This document shows, piece by piece, positions 8,132-15,753 of a stretch of DNA of 64,000 bases. Made by a program: the position numbers and the translations under genes. The first letter of the stretch is position 1; each line of letters begins with the position of its first letter. The notes beneath the pieces were generated by a model. The model had not been told where the DNA came from. It saw only the letters and a program-made list of their open reading frames with translations, and searched no databases. The stretch comes from Streptomyces iakyrus (GTDB lineage Bacteria; Actinomycetota; Actinomycetes; Streptomycetales; Streptomycetaceae): NCBI RefSeq assembly GCF_000717055.1, contig NZ_JNXI01000021.1, positions 55,290-119,289 of the forward strand, written 5' to 3'.

Positions 8132-9169
8132 GTGGATGCATCGGGCAGGCAGCGGCCCACGATGGCGGACGTCGCCGAGAAGGCGGGCGTCTCCCGCGCG
8201 CTCGTCTCGATCATCTTCCGCAACCAGGCCGGAGCCAGCCAGGAGACCCGGGAGCGGGTCCTGCGCGTGGCCGACGAGATCGGCTACCGGCCCGACAGCG
8301 CGGCCCGGCTGCTGGCCCGTGGCCGCAGCCGCACGCTCGGCGTCATGTTCACCGTGCAGCAGACCTTCCACACGGACCTCATCACCGGCATCTACCCCGA
8401 GGCCGAACGCCTCGGCTACGACGTGCTGCTCTCCGGGGCGACCCACGGCCGCAGCGAGGCCAAGGCGGTCGAGGCGCTGCTCAGTCACCGCTGCGAGGCG
8501 GTGATCCTGCTCGGCCCGGACGCCGAACCCGCCTTCCTGGACGAACTCGGCCGGCGCACCGTCGCCGTCTCGGTCAGCCGCCGGGTGCCCCGGGCCCGGG
8601 TCGACTTCGTGCACTCGGCCGAGGGCAAGGGCGTCCGCCAGGCCATGGACCACCTGGTGGAGCTGGGGCACCGCCGGATCGTGCACATCGACGGCGGACG
8701 CGGCCCCGGCTCGGCGGAGCGCCGGCGCGCCTACCGGGCCGCCATGCGCCGCCACGGGCTTCAGGCCCAGGCGCGGGTGATCCCCGGCCACCACACCGAG
8801 GAGTCCGGTATCGAGACCGGCCGCCTGCTCCTGGCCGAGCGGGACGGCGGACGGTTGCTGCCGACGGCCGTCCTCGCCGGCAACGACCGCTGTGCGATGG
8901 GTCTGCTGATGGCGCTGACCCGGGCGGGCGTGGAGGTCCCGCGCGATCTGTCCGTCGTGGGCTACGACGACAGCCACCTCTCCCACCTGATGCCCATCGG
9001 CCTGACGACCGTCCGCCAGGACGCCCTCCTGATGGCCGAGCACGCCGTCCGTTTCGCCGTGGAGCGGCTGGAGGAGCGGGAGCGGGAGCCGCGGGAGGCG
9101 GTGCTGGACCCCAAGCTGGTGGTGCGGGGGACGACCGGGCCGGTCCCGGAAGGCCCGGGTCCGGCCTGA
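8132..9169 (+). CDS. LacI-family transcriptional regulator
   Basis: The protein has 345 residues. The N-terminal helix-turn-helix TMADVAEKAGVSRALVS with the hinge region IGYRPDSAARLLARGRSRTLGVM is followed by a periplasmic-binding-like effector domain ending with VPRDLSVVGYDDSHL and the usual LTTVRQD. I chose the GTG at 8132, which sits 12 bases after a GGAGG; an in-frame start 48 bases earlier is possible but has no clear ribosome site. The gene is divergent from the catabolic operon and adjoins the sugar-binding protein gene. It is therefore the likely repressor acting at the twin ACTAG...CTAGT sites, released by the sugar or a derivative. Confidence 0.9.
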   Translation: MDASGRQRPTMADVAEKAGVSRALVSIIFRNQAGASQETRERVLRVADEIGYRPDSAARLLARGRSRTLGVMFTVQQTFHTDLITGIYPEAERLGYDVLLSGATHGRSEAKAVEALLSHRCEAVILLGPDAEPAFLDELGRRTVAVSVSRRVPRARVDFVHSAEGKGVRQAMDHLVELGHRRIVHIDGGRGPGSAERRRAYRAAMRRHGLQAQARVIPGHHTEESGIETGRLLLAERDGGRLLPTAVLAGNDRCAMGLLMALTRAGVEVPRDLSVVGYDDSHLSHLMPIGLTTVRQDALLMAEHAVRFAVERLEEREREPREAVLDPKLVVRGTTGPVPEGPGPA

Positions 9170-9196
9170 CGCGGGTGGCCCCGCCGCCCGGTTCCG

Positions 9197-10201
9197 TCAG
9201 CGCGTGCCCTTCGCGGCGAACTTCGCGACGCTGTCGACGTTGTCCTTCGTGACGAAGGCCGGTCCGGTGAGCACGGGAGCCGTGCCGCCGCCGCTGACGT
9301 TGCCGTTGGTCTTGTACAGCCACAGTGCGTCCACCGCCAGGTAACCCTGGAGGTAGGGCTGCTGGTCGACGGCGAACTCGATGCTGCCGCCCTGAATGGC
9401 CCCGACGAGGTCCTTGTTGAGGTCGAACGTCGCGACCTTCGCCTCGCTGCCCGCGTCCTTCACCGACTGCACGGCGGTGAGGGCGATCGGGGCGCCGAGC
9501 GTGACGACCTGGTCGATGGAGGAGTCCTTCTGGAGTTTGGCGGTCAGCGTCGATTTCACCGACGGCATGTCCGTGCCGTTGACGTACAGATTCTCCGTCG
9601 TGCCCTTGAAGCCCTTCTTCAGTCCGGCGCAGCGGGCCTCCAGAGCGACCTGGCCCTGCTCCTGGATGACGCAGACGGCGTGCTTGGCGCCGGCTTGGTT
9701 GAGCCGCTCGCCGAACGCCTGCCCCGCGATGTTCTCGTCCTGGCCGAAGTACTCGAGCATGCCGAGCTCCTTCCAGTCGTCCAGGCCGGAGTTGAAGCCG
9801 ACGACGGGGATGCCGGCCGCCTTGGCCTTCGCCACCACGCCCTTCATCGCGTCGGGCTTGGCGGCGGTGAGGGCGATGCCGTTGACCTTCTGGTCGATGG
9901 CGTTCTGCACGAGGTTGGCCTGGTTCCCGGCGACGGGGTCACTGGAGTAGACGAGCTTGATGTTGTCCTTCGCGGCGGCGGCCTGGGCGCCCTTGCGGAT
10001 CAGGTCCCAGAAGGTGTCGCCCGGCGCCGCGTGGGTGACCAGGGCGACGGTCATCCGCGGGGTGGTGGCCTTGCCCGCCGCGGCGTCGGTGCCGCCGGCC
10101 TCGGACTTCTTCCCGCCGGAGCCGCTGGAGCAGCCCGCGGCGAGCAGGGCGCCGACGGCGGCGGCGGTGGTCAGGGCGGCGGCTCTGTGGTGTCTGCGCA
10201 T
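9197..10201 (-). CDS. Sugar ABC-type substrate-binding lipoprotein (orphan)
   Basis: The 334-residue protein has a lipoprotein signal with lipobox LAAG-C (Cys24). The mature part resembles ribose/rhamnose-type binding proteins: VALVTHAAPGDTFWD, KVNGIALTAAKPDAMKGVVAKAKAAGIPVVGFNSG and a final ...FVTKDNVDSV. Such proteins deliver sugars to an ABC importer, but no permease or ATPase gene lies nearby. The same LacI-type operator precedes this gene and the catabolic operon that carries an MFS transporter. It may serve a transporter encoded elsewhere, act as a sensor, or be a remnant of a lost importer. The 5' leader is about 160 bases. Confidence 0.88.
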   Translation of the reverse strand: MRRHHRAAALTTAAAVGALLAAGCSSGSGGKKSEAGGTDAAAGKATTPRMTVALVTHAAPGDTFWDLIRKGAQAAAAKDNIKLVYSSDPVAGNQANLVQNAIDQKVNGIALTAAKPDAMKGVVAKAKAAGIPVVGFNSGLDDWKELGMLEYFGQDENIAGQAFGERLNQAGAKHAVCVIQEQGQVALEARCAGLKKGFKGTTENLYVNGTDMPSVKSTLTAKLQKDSSIDQVVTLGAPIALTAVQSVKDAGSEAKVATFDLNKDLVGAIQGGSIEFAVDQQPYLQGYLAVDALWLYKTNGNVSGGGTAPVLTGPAFVTKDNVDSVAKFAAKGTR

Positions 10202-10345
10202 GTCGGGTGCACCTCACTGTGCTGGGACGAGGGGGCCGCGCCCGGTCCGGGAGACGGGCGGTGGGTGGGCGCCCGGGGCGGCGGCGGTCATGGGTGATGC
10301 GGTGGTCCGGAGTGCGGACCCCTGCGTTCTCGGTGACTGGAGCGC

Positions 10346-10367
10346 GCCACTAGCGCGCTCTAGTGGC
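10346..10367 (-). promoter_or_regulatory. LacI-type operator, copy 2 (extended palindrome)
   Basis: The 16-base site ACTAGCGCGCTCTAGT at 10349-10364 is identical to copy 1. Here it is extended by GCC on the left and GGC on the right, so the arms are eight bases each. It begins a few bases downstream of the -10 box at 10377-10372, the expected position of a repressor site that blocks transcription start. Confidence 0.87.
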
Positions 10368-10371
10368 AGGT

Positions 10372-10400
10372 ACTATGCGGGCGCCGCGGGGGGATGTCAA
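10372..10400 (-). promoter_or_regulatory. Promoter of the sugar-binding lipoprotein gene
   Basis: On the minus strand a perfect -35 TTGACA (10400-10395) is followed after exactly 17 bp by CATAGT (10377-10372). Both elements stand out from the surrounding GC-rich sequence, and the arrangement is the same as upstream of the catabolic operon. Confidence 0.7.
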
Positions 10401-10430
10401 CAGCTTTGTCAGGACGTACCAACAAAAGGC

Positions 10431-10473
10431 GGCCGCCCGTACACACCGGCCAAGGCGGTGCGTACGGGCGGCC
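10431..10473 (-). terminator. Terminator of the VOC-protein gene
   Basis: GGCCGCCCGTAC (10431-10442) and GTACGGGCGGCC (10462-10473) are exact complements and enclose a further partly paired ACCG/CGGT segment. The hairpin sits 35 bases after the stop codon of the VOC gene at 10508, and a short A-rich run (10421-10427) lies beyond it on the side where minus-strand transcription leaves. Confidence 0.7.
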
Positions 10474-10507
10474 TCGGGCGGACGGCCGGGCCGTCCTGCC
10501 CGGCTGC

Positions 10508-10918
10508 TCAGGTCTCCGTGCTGATGTTGACCATCCACGGGACGCCGAAGCGGTCCGTGCACATGCCGAACACGTCACCCCACATCTGCTTCTCCAGCGG
10601 CACGGACACCGAGCCGCCCTCGGACAGCTTCTCCCAGTAGCCGCGCAGCTCGGCGTCGTCGTCGCCGCTGAGGCTCACGGAGTAGGAGCCGCCCTGCTCG
10701 GACTCCATGCCCGGCGGGTTGTCGGCGCCCATCAGGGTGAAGCCGCCGGTGGTCTCCAGCATGCCGTGCATGATCTTGTCGGCGTTCGGGGCGTCCGCCT
10801 GCCCGAACTCTCCGTAGCTGTTGAGGTCGAGGGTGCCGCCGAAGACCTCCTTGTAGAACTCCATCGCCTGCCGGGCGTCGCCGTTGAAGGTGAGGTACGG
10901 GTTGAGGCGCGAGGCCAT
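10508..10918 (-). CDS. VOC-family (PhnB-like, glyoxalase-fold) protein
   Basis: The 136-residue protein begins MASRLNPYLTFNGDARQAMEFYKEVFGGTL, the typical opening of the PhnB/3-demethylubiquinone-like branch of the vicinal oxygen chelate fold. It ends FGMCTDRFGVPWMVNI, its usual closing motif. Such proteins are dimers with a shared cleft; many have no known activity. The ATG at 10918 has GGGAGG seven bases upstream; a longer open frame upstream is not needed. The gene is divergent from the aldo/keto reductase at 11093. Function beyond fold membership is not assigned. Confidence 0.87.
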   Translation of the reverse strand: MASRLNPYLTFNGDARQAMEFYKEVFGGTLDLNSYGEFGQADAPNADKIMHGMLETTGGFTLMGADNPPGMESEQGGSYSVSLSGDDDAELRGYWEKLSEGGSVSVPLEKQMWGDVFGMCTDRFGVPWMVNISTET

Positions 10919-11092
10919 GAGAACCTCCCAGAAGGGGATAAAAGTCATTTTCGCGCAGCGTATCGCCAGGGCCTGGTGTCGGCTCGTCGAGTGGCCCCCG
11001 CTCTGTGCGGGACGAGGGTCCGCCAACATCGGGACCGTCGCTCAACTGCGCTGTTAACGTGGCCTTTTGAGCAGAGGGGGAGACGGCGGCCC

Positions 11093-11944
11093 ATGTCATC
11101 GACATTCCGCATCGGCGGGGATCTGGACGTACACCGGCTCGGCTTCGGAGCCATGCATCTGCCCACCGAGCCCGGCCCCGGCCGGGAGAACGCCCTCGCG
11201 GTGGCCCGGCGCGCCGTGGAGCTGGGCGTGACCCTGATCGACACGGCGCATCTGTACGGCGGCGGTGCCAATGAGGAGCTCCTGGCCGAGGCCCTGCACC
11301 CCTACCCGGAGGGCTTGCTGATCACCACCAAGGTCGGTGTCGCGCGCACCGGCCCCGGTGGCGACTGGAAGCTCGACGGACGGCCGGAGATCCTGCGCGA
11401 CCAGGTCCGGCAGGCCCTGCGCCGGCTGCGGACCGAGCGCATCGAACTGCTCCAGCTGCACCGCATCGACCCCGACACGCCACTCGCCGACCAGCTCGGC
11501 ACTCTGCGCGAGCTCCAGACCGAGGGCCTGGTCGGCCGGATCGGGCTGTCGGAGGTCACCGTCGAGGAGCTGGAGCAGGCCAAGGGGCTGGTCGACGTCG
11601 TGAGCGTGCAGAACCGCTACAACCTGCTCGACCGGGAGCACGAGCCGGTGCTCGACGCCTGTGCGGCGGCCGGTATCGCCTTCCTGCCGTGGCGGCCCGT
11701 CGCCTGGGGGAAGACGGGCACCGAGGAAGAGATCGCCGCCGTGGCGGCCGAGCTCGGGGCCACGCCCACGCAGGTCTCCCTCGCCTGGCTCCTCGACCGT
11801 GCACCGGTCGTCATCCCGATCCCGGGTACGGCCCGGACCGAGCATCTGGAGGAGAACGTCGCAGCGGCAGGCCTGGAGCTGACGTCGGCCCAGCGGACCC
11901 GCCTCGACCGGCTCGCCGGGGCCGCACGGGCCGCGACAGGCTGA
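11093..11944 (+). CDS. Aldo/keto reductase
   Basis: The 283-residue protein has DVHRLGFGAMHLP, then IDTAHLYGGGANEELLAEAL with the catalytic Asp and Tyr, ITTKVGV with the lysine, LLQLHRID with the histidine, and the NADPH-binding tail segment VVIPIPGTARTEHLEENVAA. It is a complete TIM-barrel NADPH-dependent carbonyl reductase of the bacterial AKR type. The ATG at 11093 is 13 bases after AGGGGGAGA. It stands alone and is divergent from the VOC gene. It is similar in layout to the second reductase at 17584 but clearly a different protein. The physiological substrate is unknown. Confidence 0.9.
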   Translation: MSSTFRIGGDLDVHRLGFGAMHLPTEPGPGRENALAVARRAVELGVTLIDTAHLYGGGANEELLAEALHPYPEGLLITTKVGVARTGPGGDWKLDGRPEILRDQVRQALRRLRTERIELLQLHRIDPDTPLADQLGTLRELQTEGLVGRIGLSEVTVEELEQAKGLVDVVSVQNRYNLLDREHEPVLDACAAAGIAFLPWRPVAWGKTGTEEEIAAVAAELGATPTQVSLAWLLDRAPVVIPIPGTARTEHLEENVAAAGLELTSAQRTRLDRLAGAARAATG

Positions 11945-12224
11945 AGGGGCAGTGTCCGGCCGGTCACTGGCTCCGCAAGGGCATGAGTAGGGCCCTCAAC
12001 AGCGCAATGATCGTTCCCATGCCCACCCCTCAGCTCCGAGCTGACACCGGAGCAGGGCAGCAGGTGGGCCCCGCTCGTTGCGTGATGGTCGCATCAGCCG
12101 GGAACGCCGGGGTCAAGGCGGCCCTGCGCCATGTGGGCACCAGCGGCTGGCCGAGAGTCGTCTGTGAGCTGCTTGGCGTCGAACAGGTCCGGAGCCGGAC
12201 TCGTGCCGTCGGTGCGGACAGCCC
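11945..12224. other. Intergenic region without a recognisable gene
   Basis: Between the aldo/keto reductase and the small minus-strand gene I see no ORF with Streptomyces-like codon pattern, no hairpin of note and no repeat. On the minus strand an open frame without a start codon (roughly 12094-12220) has a protein-like composition and could be a gene remnant, but I do not recognise it. Confidence 0.4.
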
Positions 12225-12437
12225 CTAGTTGTTCCAGTCGTACGGGCCGCCGCCCTGCCACTCGATCAGCTCGGTGTCGTCGACGGCCGTGTCCGTGGTG
12301 GGCAGGCCCTCGCGGTGCAGCAGGTCCAGCACGTCGAAGAGGCTGTAGGCGACGCCCATGCGCTCGCCGTGGATGGTCACCAGCCGTCCGCCGTCCGTCG
12401 CGGGCGGCTGCACGACCACAGGGGGTTGACCGTCCAT
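12225..12437 (-). CDS. Small conserved Streptomyces protein, function unknown
   Basis: This 70-residue protein begins MDGQPPVVVQPPATDGGRLVTIHGERMG and ends ELIEWQGGGPYDWNN. The pattern (polyproline start, a short beta-rich G-RRVTIHGE-like segment, then a helix DVLDLLHREGLP) is one I recognise from hypothetical proteins common in Streptomyces genomes. There is no signal peptide, membrane segment or metal motif. It stands alone between intergenic regions. No function can be suggested. Confidence 0.7.
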   Translation of the reverse strand: MDGQPPVVVQPPATDGGRLVTIHGERMGVAYSLFDVLDLLHREGLPTTDTAVDDTELIEWQGGGPYDWNN

Positions 12438-12619
12438 AGCCCCACCATGCTCCCGAAACGGCCGGTTCGCAGCTCGGTGGCGTCCAGAAGCGGTACGGAC
12501 CCGTTCTCCCCGTGCCGGCGCCGGGCGCGCTGTGCCCCGGTGACAACGCGCGATCCGGAAGCTGAGTTCTCATCAGCACTCCCTGAGAGCGGCCGCACCA
12601 GCACCCTAGCGTCCGTGGC

Positions 12620-14474
12620 ATGGACATGAACCGTACGCACAGAGGGAAGTGGCGCGGTGCCGTGCTGGCGGTGCTGCTGAGCGCCGGAACGCTCACGGCC
12701 GCCGCCCCGGGCGCTCACGCCGACGGGGCGCGCACCGAGACGCCGGTGAGGTCGACGTCGCCGGTGACCGGAGTGACGGAGACGATGGTGCGGGTGAAGG
12801 TGCCGCTGCCGGAATCGGCGGGGCCCCGCCCGGCCCCCTGCGACTGGCTGTCGTACCTGCGCTACCGCTCCGCCGCCGGGGCCGGCCGCGTCGGCCGACG
12901 CCGTCCGGATCCTCATCGCCCAGCCCGGGATCCTGGAAGGCGCCGGGGCGTTCGACAGCGTCGCCCGCAACACCGTCACGCGCGCCGCCGAGCAGGGGCA
13001 TCACATCGAGTTCTGGGCGCTGGACCGGCGCTCCAACTGCCTGGAGGACCGCACCGGCATCGCCTCCGGCGACCAGCACACCGCGGTCGACTACTACTAC
13101 TACTACTACCGCGGCAAGCAGGTCGCCGGCCGCACCTTCGCCGGCTACACCGGCAACGCGCAGCTGGGCTGGATGGCGAAGCTCGGGATCGAGCAGACCG
13201 TACGCGACCAGTACGACCTGCTGACCGCCGAGTTGCCCTCCCCGGCGCAGCGCAAGCAGAAGGTGCTGTGCGGCGGGCACTCGCTGGGCGGTGTGATCAC
13301 CGGGTACTTCGCCGCGGCCGACTTCGACGGCAACCGCGCCACGACGCAGGACGCCGGCTACAACCAGTGCGCCGGCTACCTCGCCCTCGACACGACCGTC
13401 TCCACCTCCCTGGCGGACCTCAGCGGCAGCATCCCGGGCGACACCAACCTGCCCGACATCGGCCTGGGTTACGGCGTCGTGCAGGCCGGGCTGGACAGCG
13501 GGGTGCTGCCGCGCACCCTGTCCGCGCCGGTGCTGCTCAACCCCGAGACCATGACCCTGCTCGGCATCGCCGGACTCGGTGCCCTCGACGACCTGGAGGG
13601 CGAGGCCGACCTGCCCCGCTACCTGCCCTCCAACCTCAACATCGAGGCCACCAACCGTTTCCTGTTCGCCAAGGACACCGCCGCCTTCCTCAGCGGCAAG
13701 CCCTCGGTGAGGGACTTCCGGCTCACCAACGGGGCCGTGCTCGGGGCCCTGCTGGACGACAACTCCGTGCCGCTGGCGTTCCTGCAGACCAGCGTGGGCT
13801 TCTTCGACGGCGGACCGATCGCCGACAAGAGCTTCCCCGTCGCCAACGGCGGTGATGAGCAGGCCGGCCCGTACGGTACGGCGTACAAGGCCATCCCCGA
13901 CCGGCCGCGGGGCCCGCTCTACACCTGGCGCACCTACGACCGCGTCGGCGACCCGGACGACCCCGGCTACCGCTCTGCCGACGGCACCCCGTTCACCCGC
14001 GCCGGCGAAGAAGTCACCGACATACGGCAGTTGGCCCGCAGTCTGGCCGAGCAGCCGTTGGACTTCACCGAGCAGTACTTCCCCACGAAGCTGGTCACGG
14101 ACATCCAGCTGGCCACGTCCCCGCAGGTGAAGAAGCTCGTCGTGCACCCCGAGGGGCTCAAGGCCAACCCGGTGCTCACCGTGCTCGCCGGGGAGGGCCT
14201 GCTGGCCGGCCGGGTCCCGGCCGAGCTGCACCCCGTGGTCGCCGACGGCTACCAGCACCTCGACGTCCTGACCGCCGCGCCGGTGCAGAAGAACGGCCGG
14301 CCGGAGCCCGTCTCCACCGCCCTCGCCGACTTCGCACGGTCACCACGTCAGCCCTGGACCGGACGCACGCACGCCCGGGGCCCGGGAGGTTCTCCTCCCG
14401 GGCCCCTTCGTGTGACGCGGGCTCAGAGCCTGCCGGCGGCGAACGTGGCCGCCTCCTCCGCGTCGTCCCGGTAG
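12620..14474 (+). pseudogene. Secreted alpha/beta hydrolase, frameshifted
   Basis: A Sec signal peptide (MDMNRTHRGKWRGAVLAVLLSAGTLTAAAPGAHA) and the first ~85 residues lie in one frame. The rest, starting ADAVRILIAQPG, lies in another. Removing one G from the GGGG run at 12878-12881 joins the two into a single protein of about 617 codons. The second part has the nucleophile elbow GHSLGG near position 13280 and a long lipase/esterase-like body with many Gly-Asp loops. The last ~45 codons run through a terminator hairpin into the end of the convergent gene, so the true C-terminus is uncertain. It may be a recent frameshift mutant or a sequencing error. The substrate is probably an ester or lipid, but this is unproven. 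Confidence 0.7.
14377..14406. terminator. 13-bp GC hairpin between convergent genes
   Basis: GGGGCCCGGGAGG (14377-14389) pairs perfectly with CCTCCCGGGCCCC (14394-14406) around a TTCT loop. It lies just before the stop of the FAAL-cutinase ORF on the other strand and probably ends transcription of both genes. Because it lies inside the nominal reading frame of the hydrolase, it suggests that that frame is over-extended. Confidence 0.75.
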
Positions 14475-15691
14475 CTCAGGTGCGCGCCGACGTCACCGCC
14501 GCCGTTCTCGCAGACGGGGTCGCCCTGGGCGCAGAGGTCGAGCGTGCGGCTCTGGTACGTGCCGGTGACGCTCTTGCCGAGCGCCCGGATCGGGTTGCCG
14601 AACAGCAGCACCGCGGCGACCTTCGGCTCCACCGCCGCCGGCAGCGTGGCCACGATGGGACTGCCGACGACCGCCCCGGCGCTGCTGATGCCGATCGAGT
14701 TGTCGACGACGTTCGCGCCCTGCGAATAGCCGACGAGAACGAACTTCTGCCCTGGACAGGCGGCGGCCTGGCTCTTCACATGGTTCACCAGATCCAGATT
14801 TCCCCGGGCCGCGGACGTGGGGGAGAGGCCGGCGGGGTAGTTCACCTTGTAGCTCGAAAAGCTATAGTCGTAGGCGAAGTTGGGGGCGGCGCTCACGGCG
14901 TCGGGATGCGCGGCGAGCAGCCGCAGCCAGCGCACCGGCTCGTGCAGGAACGCCGCCGGGTCCATCAGCACCGACAGCGCCCCGCGTGCCACCGGGGCCG
15001 CGACGCTGAGCACCAGTCCCATGTCGTGGTAGAGCGGCAGCCAGCCCACACTGGTCATCGGGCGCGTGTGGAGGCCGTAGGCGGACAGGGCCTGGAGGGC
15101 GTTGGCGACGACATTGCCGTGGCTGATCTCCACACCCGCCGGGGCGCGGGTCGAACCGGACGTGTACTGGAGGTAGGCGGTCGTCCCGGGGTCCGGGGCG
15201 ACCGGCTCGCGGCCCCGGCCCTCGTCGTCGGGCACCTCGTCCGCGACGACGATCCGCGGCCCGCCGGTCCCGAGGAAGTCCCGCACCTCGTCCCGCGTCC
15301 GGCTCGTGGTCACCACCACCGACGGACGCGCGTCGGCCAGGACGCCCGCGAGCCGGTCGGCGTGCCCGGACAGGCCCGGGGTGTACAGGGGCACGGCGAC
15401 CAGCCCGGCGGCCAGGGCCGCGAGGAAGGCGGTCACGTACTCCGTGCCCTGCGGGCACAGCAGCGCGACCCGGTCCCCGGGGTCCGTCTCGTCCGCGAGG
15501 CGTGCGGCGAGCGCCCGCACCCGCACGTCCAGACGGCGCCAGGTCAGGGTGCGGTGGACGCCCCGCGAGTGCTGTGCCGGGTGCTCGACGAAGGTGAACG
15601 CCCGGCGATCGGGGGTGGTCTCGGCCCAGTGCCGTACGTACTCCGGCAGGGTGGGGCACGCGGGCACGAGCGGGGGGCGGCCGCTGTCCAT
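14423..15691 (-). CDS. Chimeric ORF: N-terminal half of a fatty acyl-AMP ligase fused to C-terminal part of a cutinase
   Basis: The frame encodes 422 residues. Residues 1-275 are a fatty acyl-AMP ligase (FAAL): PEYVRHWAETTPDRRAFTFV, LCPQGTEYVTAFLA, the P-loop QYTSGSTRAPAGV, VGWLPLYHDMGL and finally SAAPNFAYD. At residue 276 (base 14866) the sequence changes in frame to a cutinase: SSYKVNYPAG, the GYSQGAN nucleophile elbow (Ser323), CAQGDPVC (Asp391) and HLSY (His404). The FAAL lacks about half its length, including the C-terminal AMP-binding subdomain. The cutinase lacks its N-terminus and secretion signal but keeps the whole catalytic triad. The simplest explanation is a deletion joining two neighbouring same-strand genes. 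Stability and activity of the product are doubtful. Confidence 0.85.
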   Translation of the reverse strand: MDSGRPPLVPACPTLPEYVRHWAETTPDRRAFTFVEHPAQHSRGVHRTLTWRRLDVRVRALAARLADETDPGDRVALLCPQGTEYVTAFLAALAAGLVAVPLYTPGLSGHADRLAGVLADARPSVVVTTSRTRDEVRDFLGTGGPRIVVADEVPDDEGRGREPVAPDPGTTAYLQYTSGSTRAPAGVEISHGNVVANALQALSAYGLHTRPMTSVGWLPLYHDMGLVLSVAAPVARGALSVLMDPAAFLHEPVRWLRLLAAHPDAVSAAPNFAYDYSFSSYKVNYPAGLSPTSAARGNLDLVNHVKSQAAACPGQKFVLVGYSQGANVVDNSIGISSAGAVVGSPIVATLPAAVEPKVAAVLLFGNPIRALGKSVTGTYQSRTLDLCAQGDPVCENGGGDVGAHLSYRDDAEEAATFAAGRL

Positions 15692-15753
15692 CAGGCGGGG
15701 CTCCTCACGGCGCGGATCGGCCTGGGGGTCACGAAGGCAGGGGGAGGGGATGG

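Noticed and set aside
11689..12228. Plus-strand ORF running from the aldo/keto reductase into the following gap
   Set aside because: It is a wrong-frame reading of the reductase continued by chance; no start or composition support in the gap.
13084..13113. Run of Tyr codons (TACTACTACTAC) as a microsatellite
   Set aside because: It encodes a Tyr-rich stretch inside the hydrolase frame; the run is short and no sign of instability is visible.
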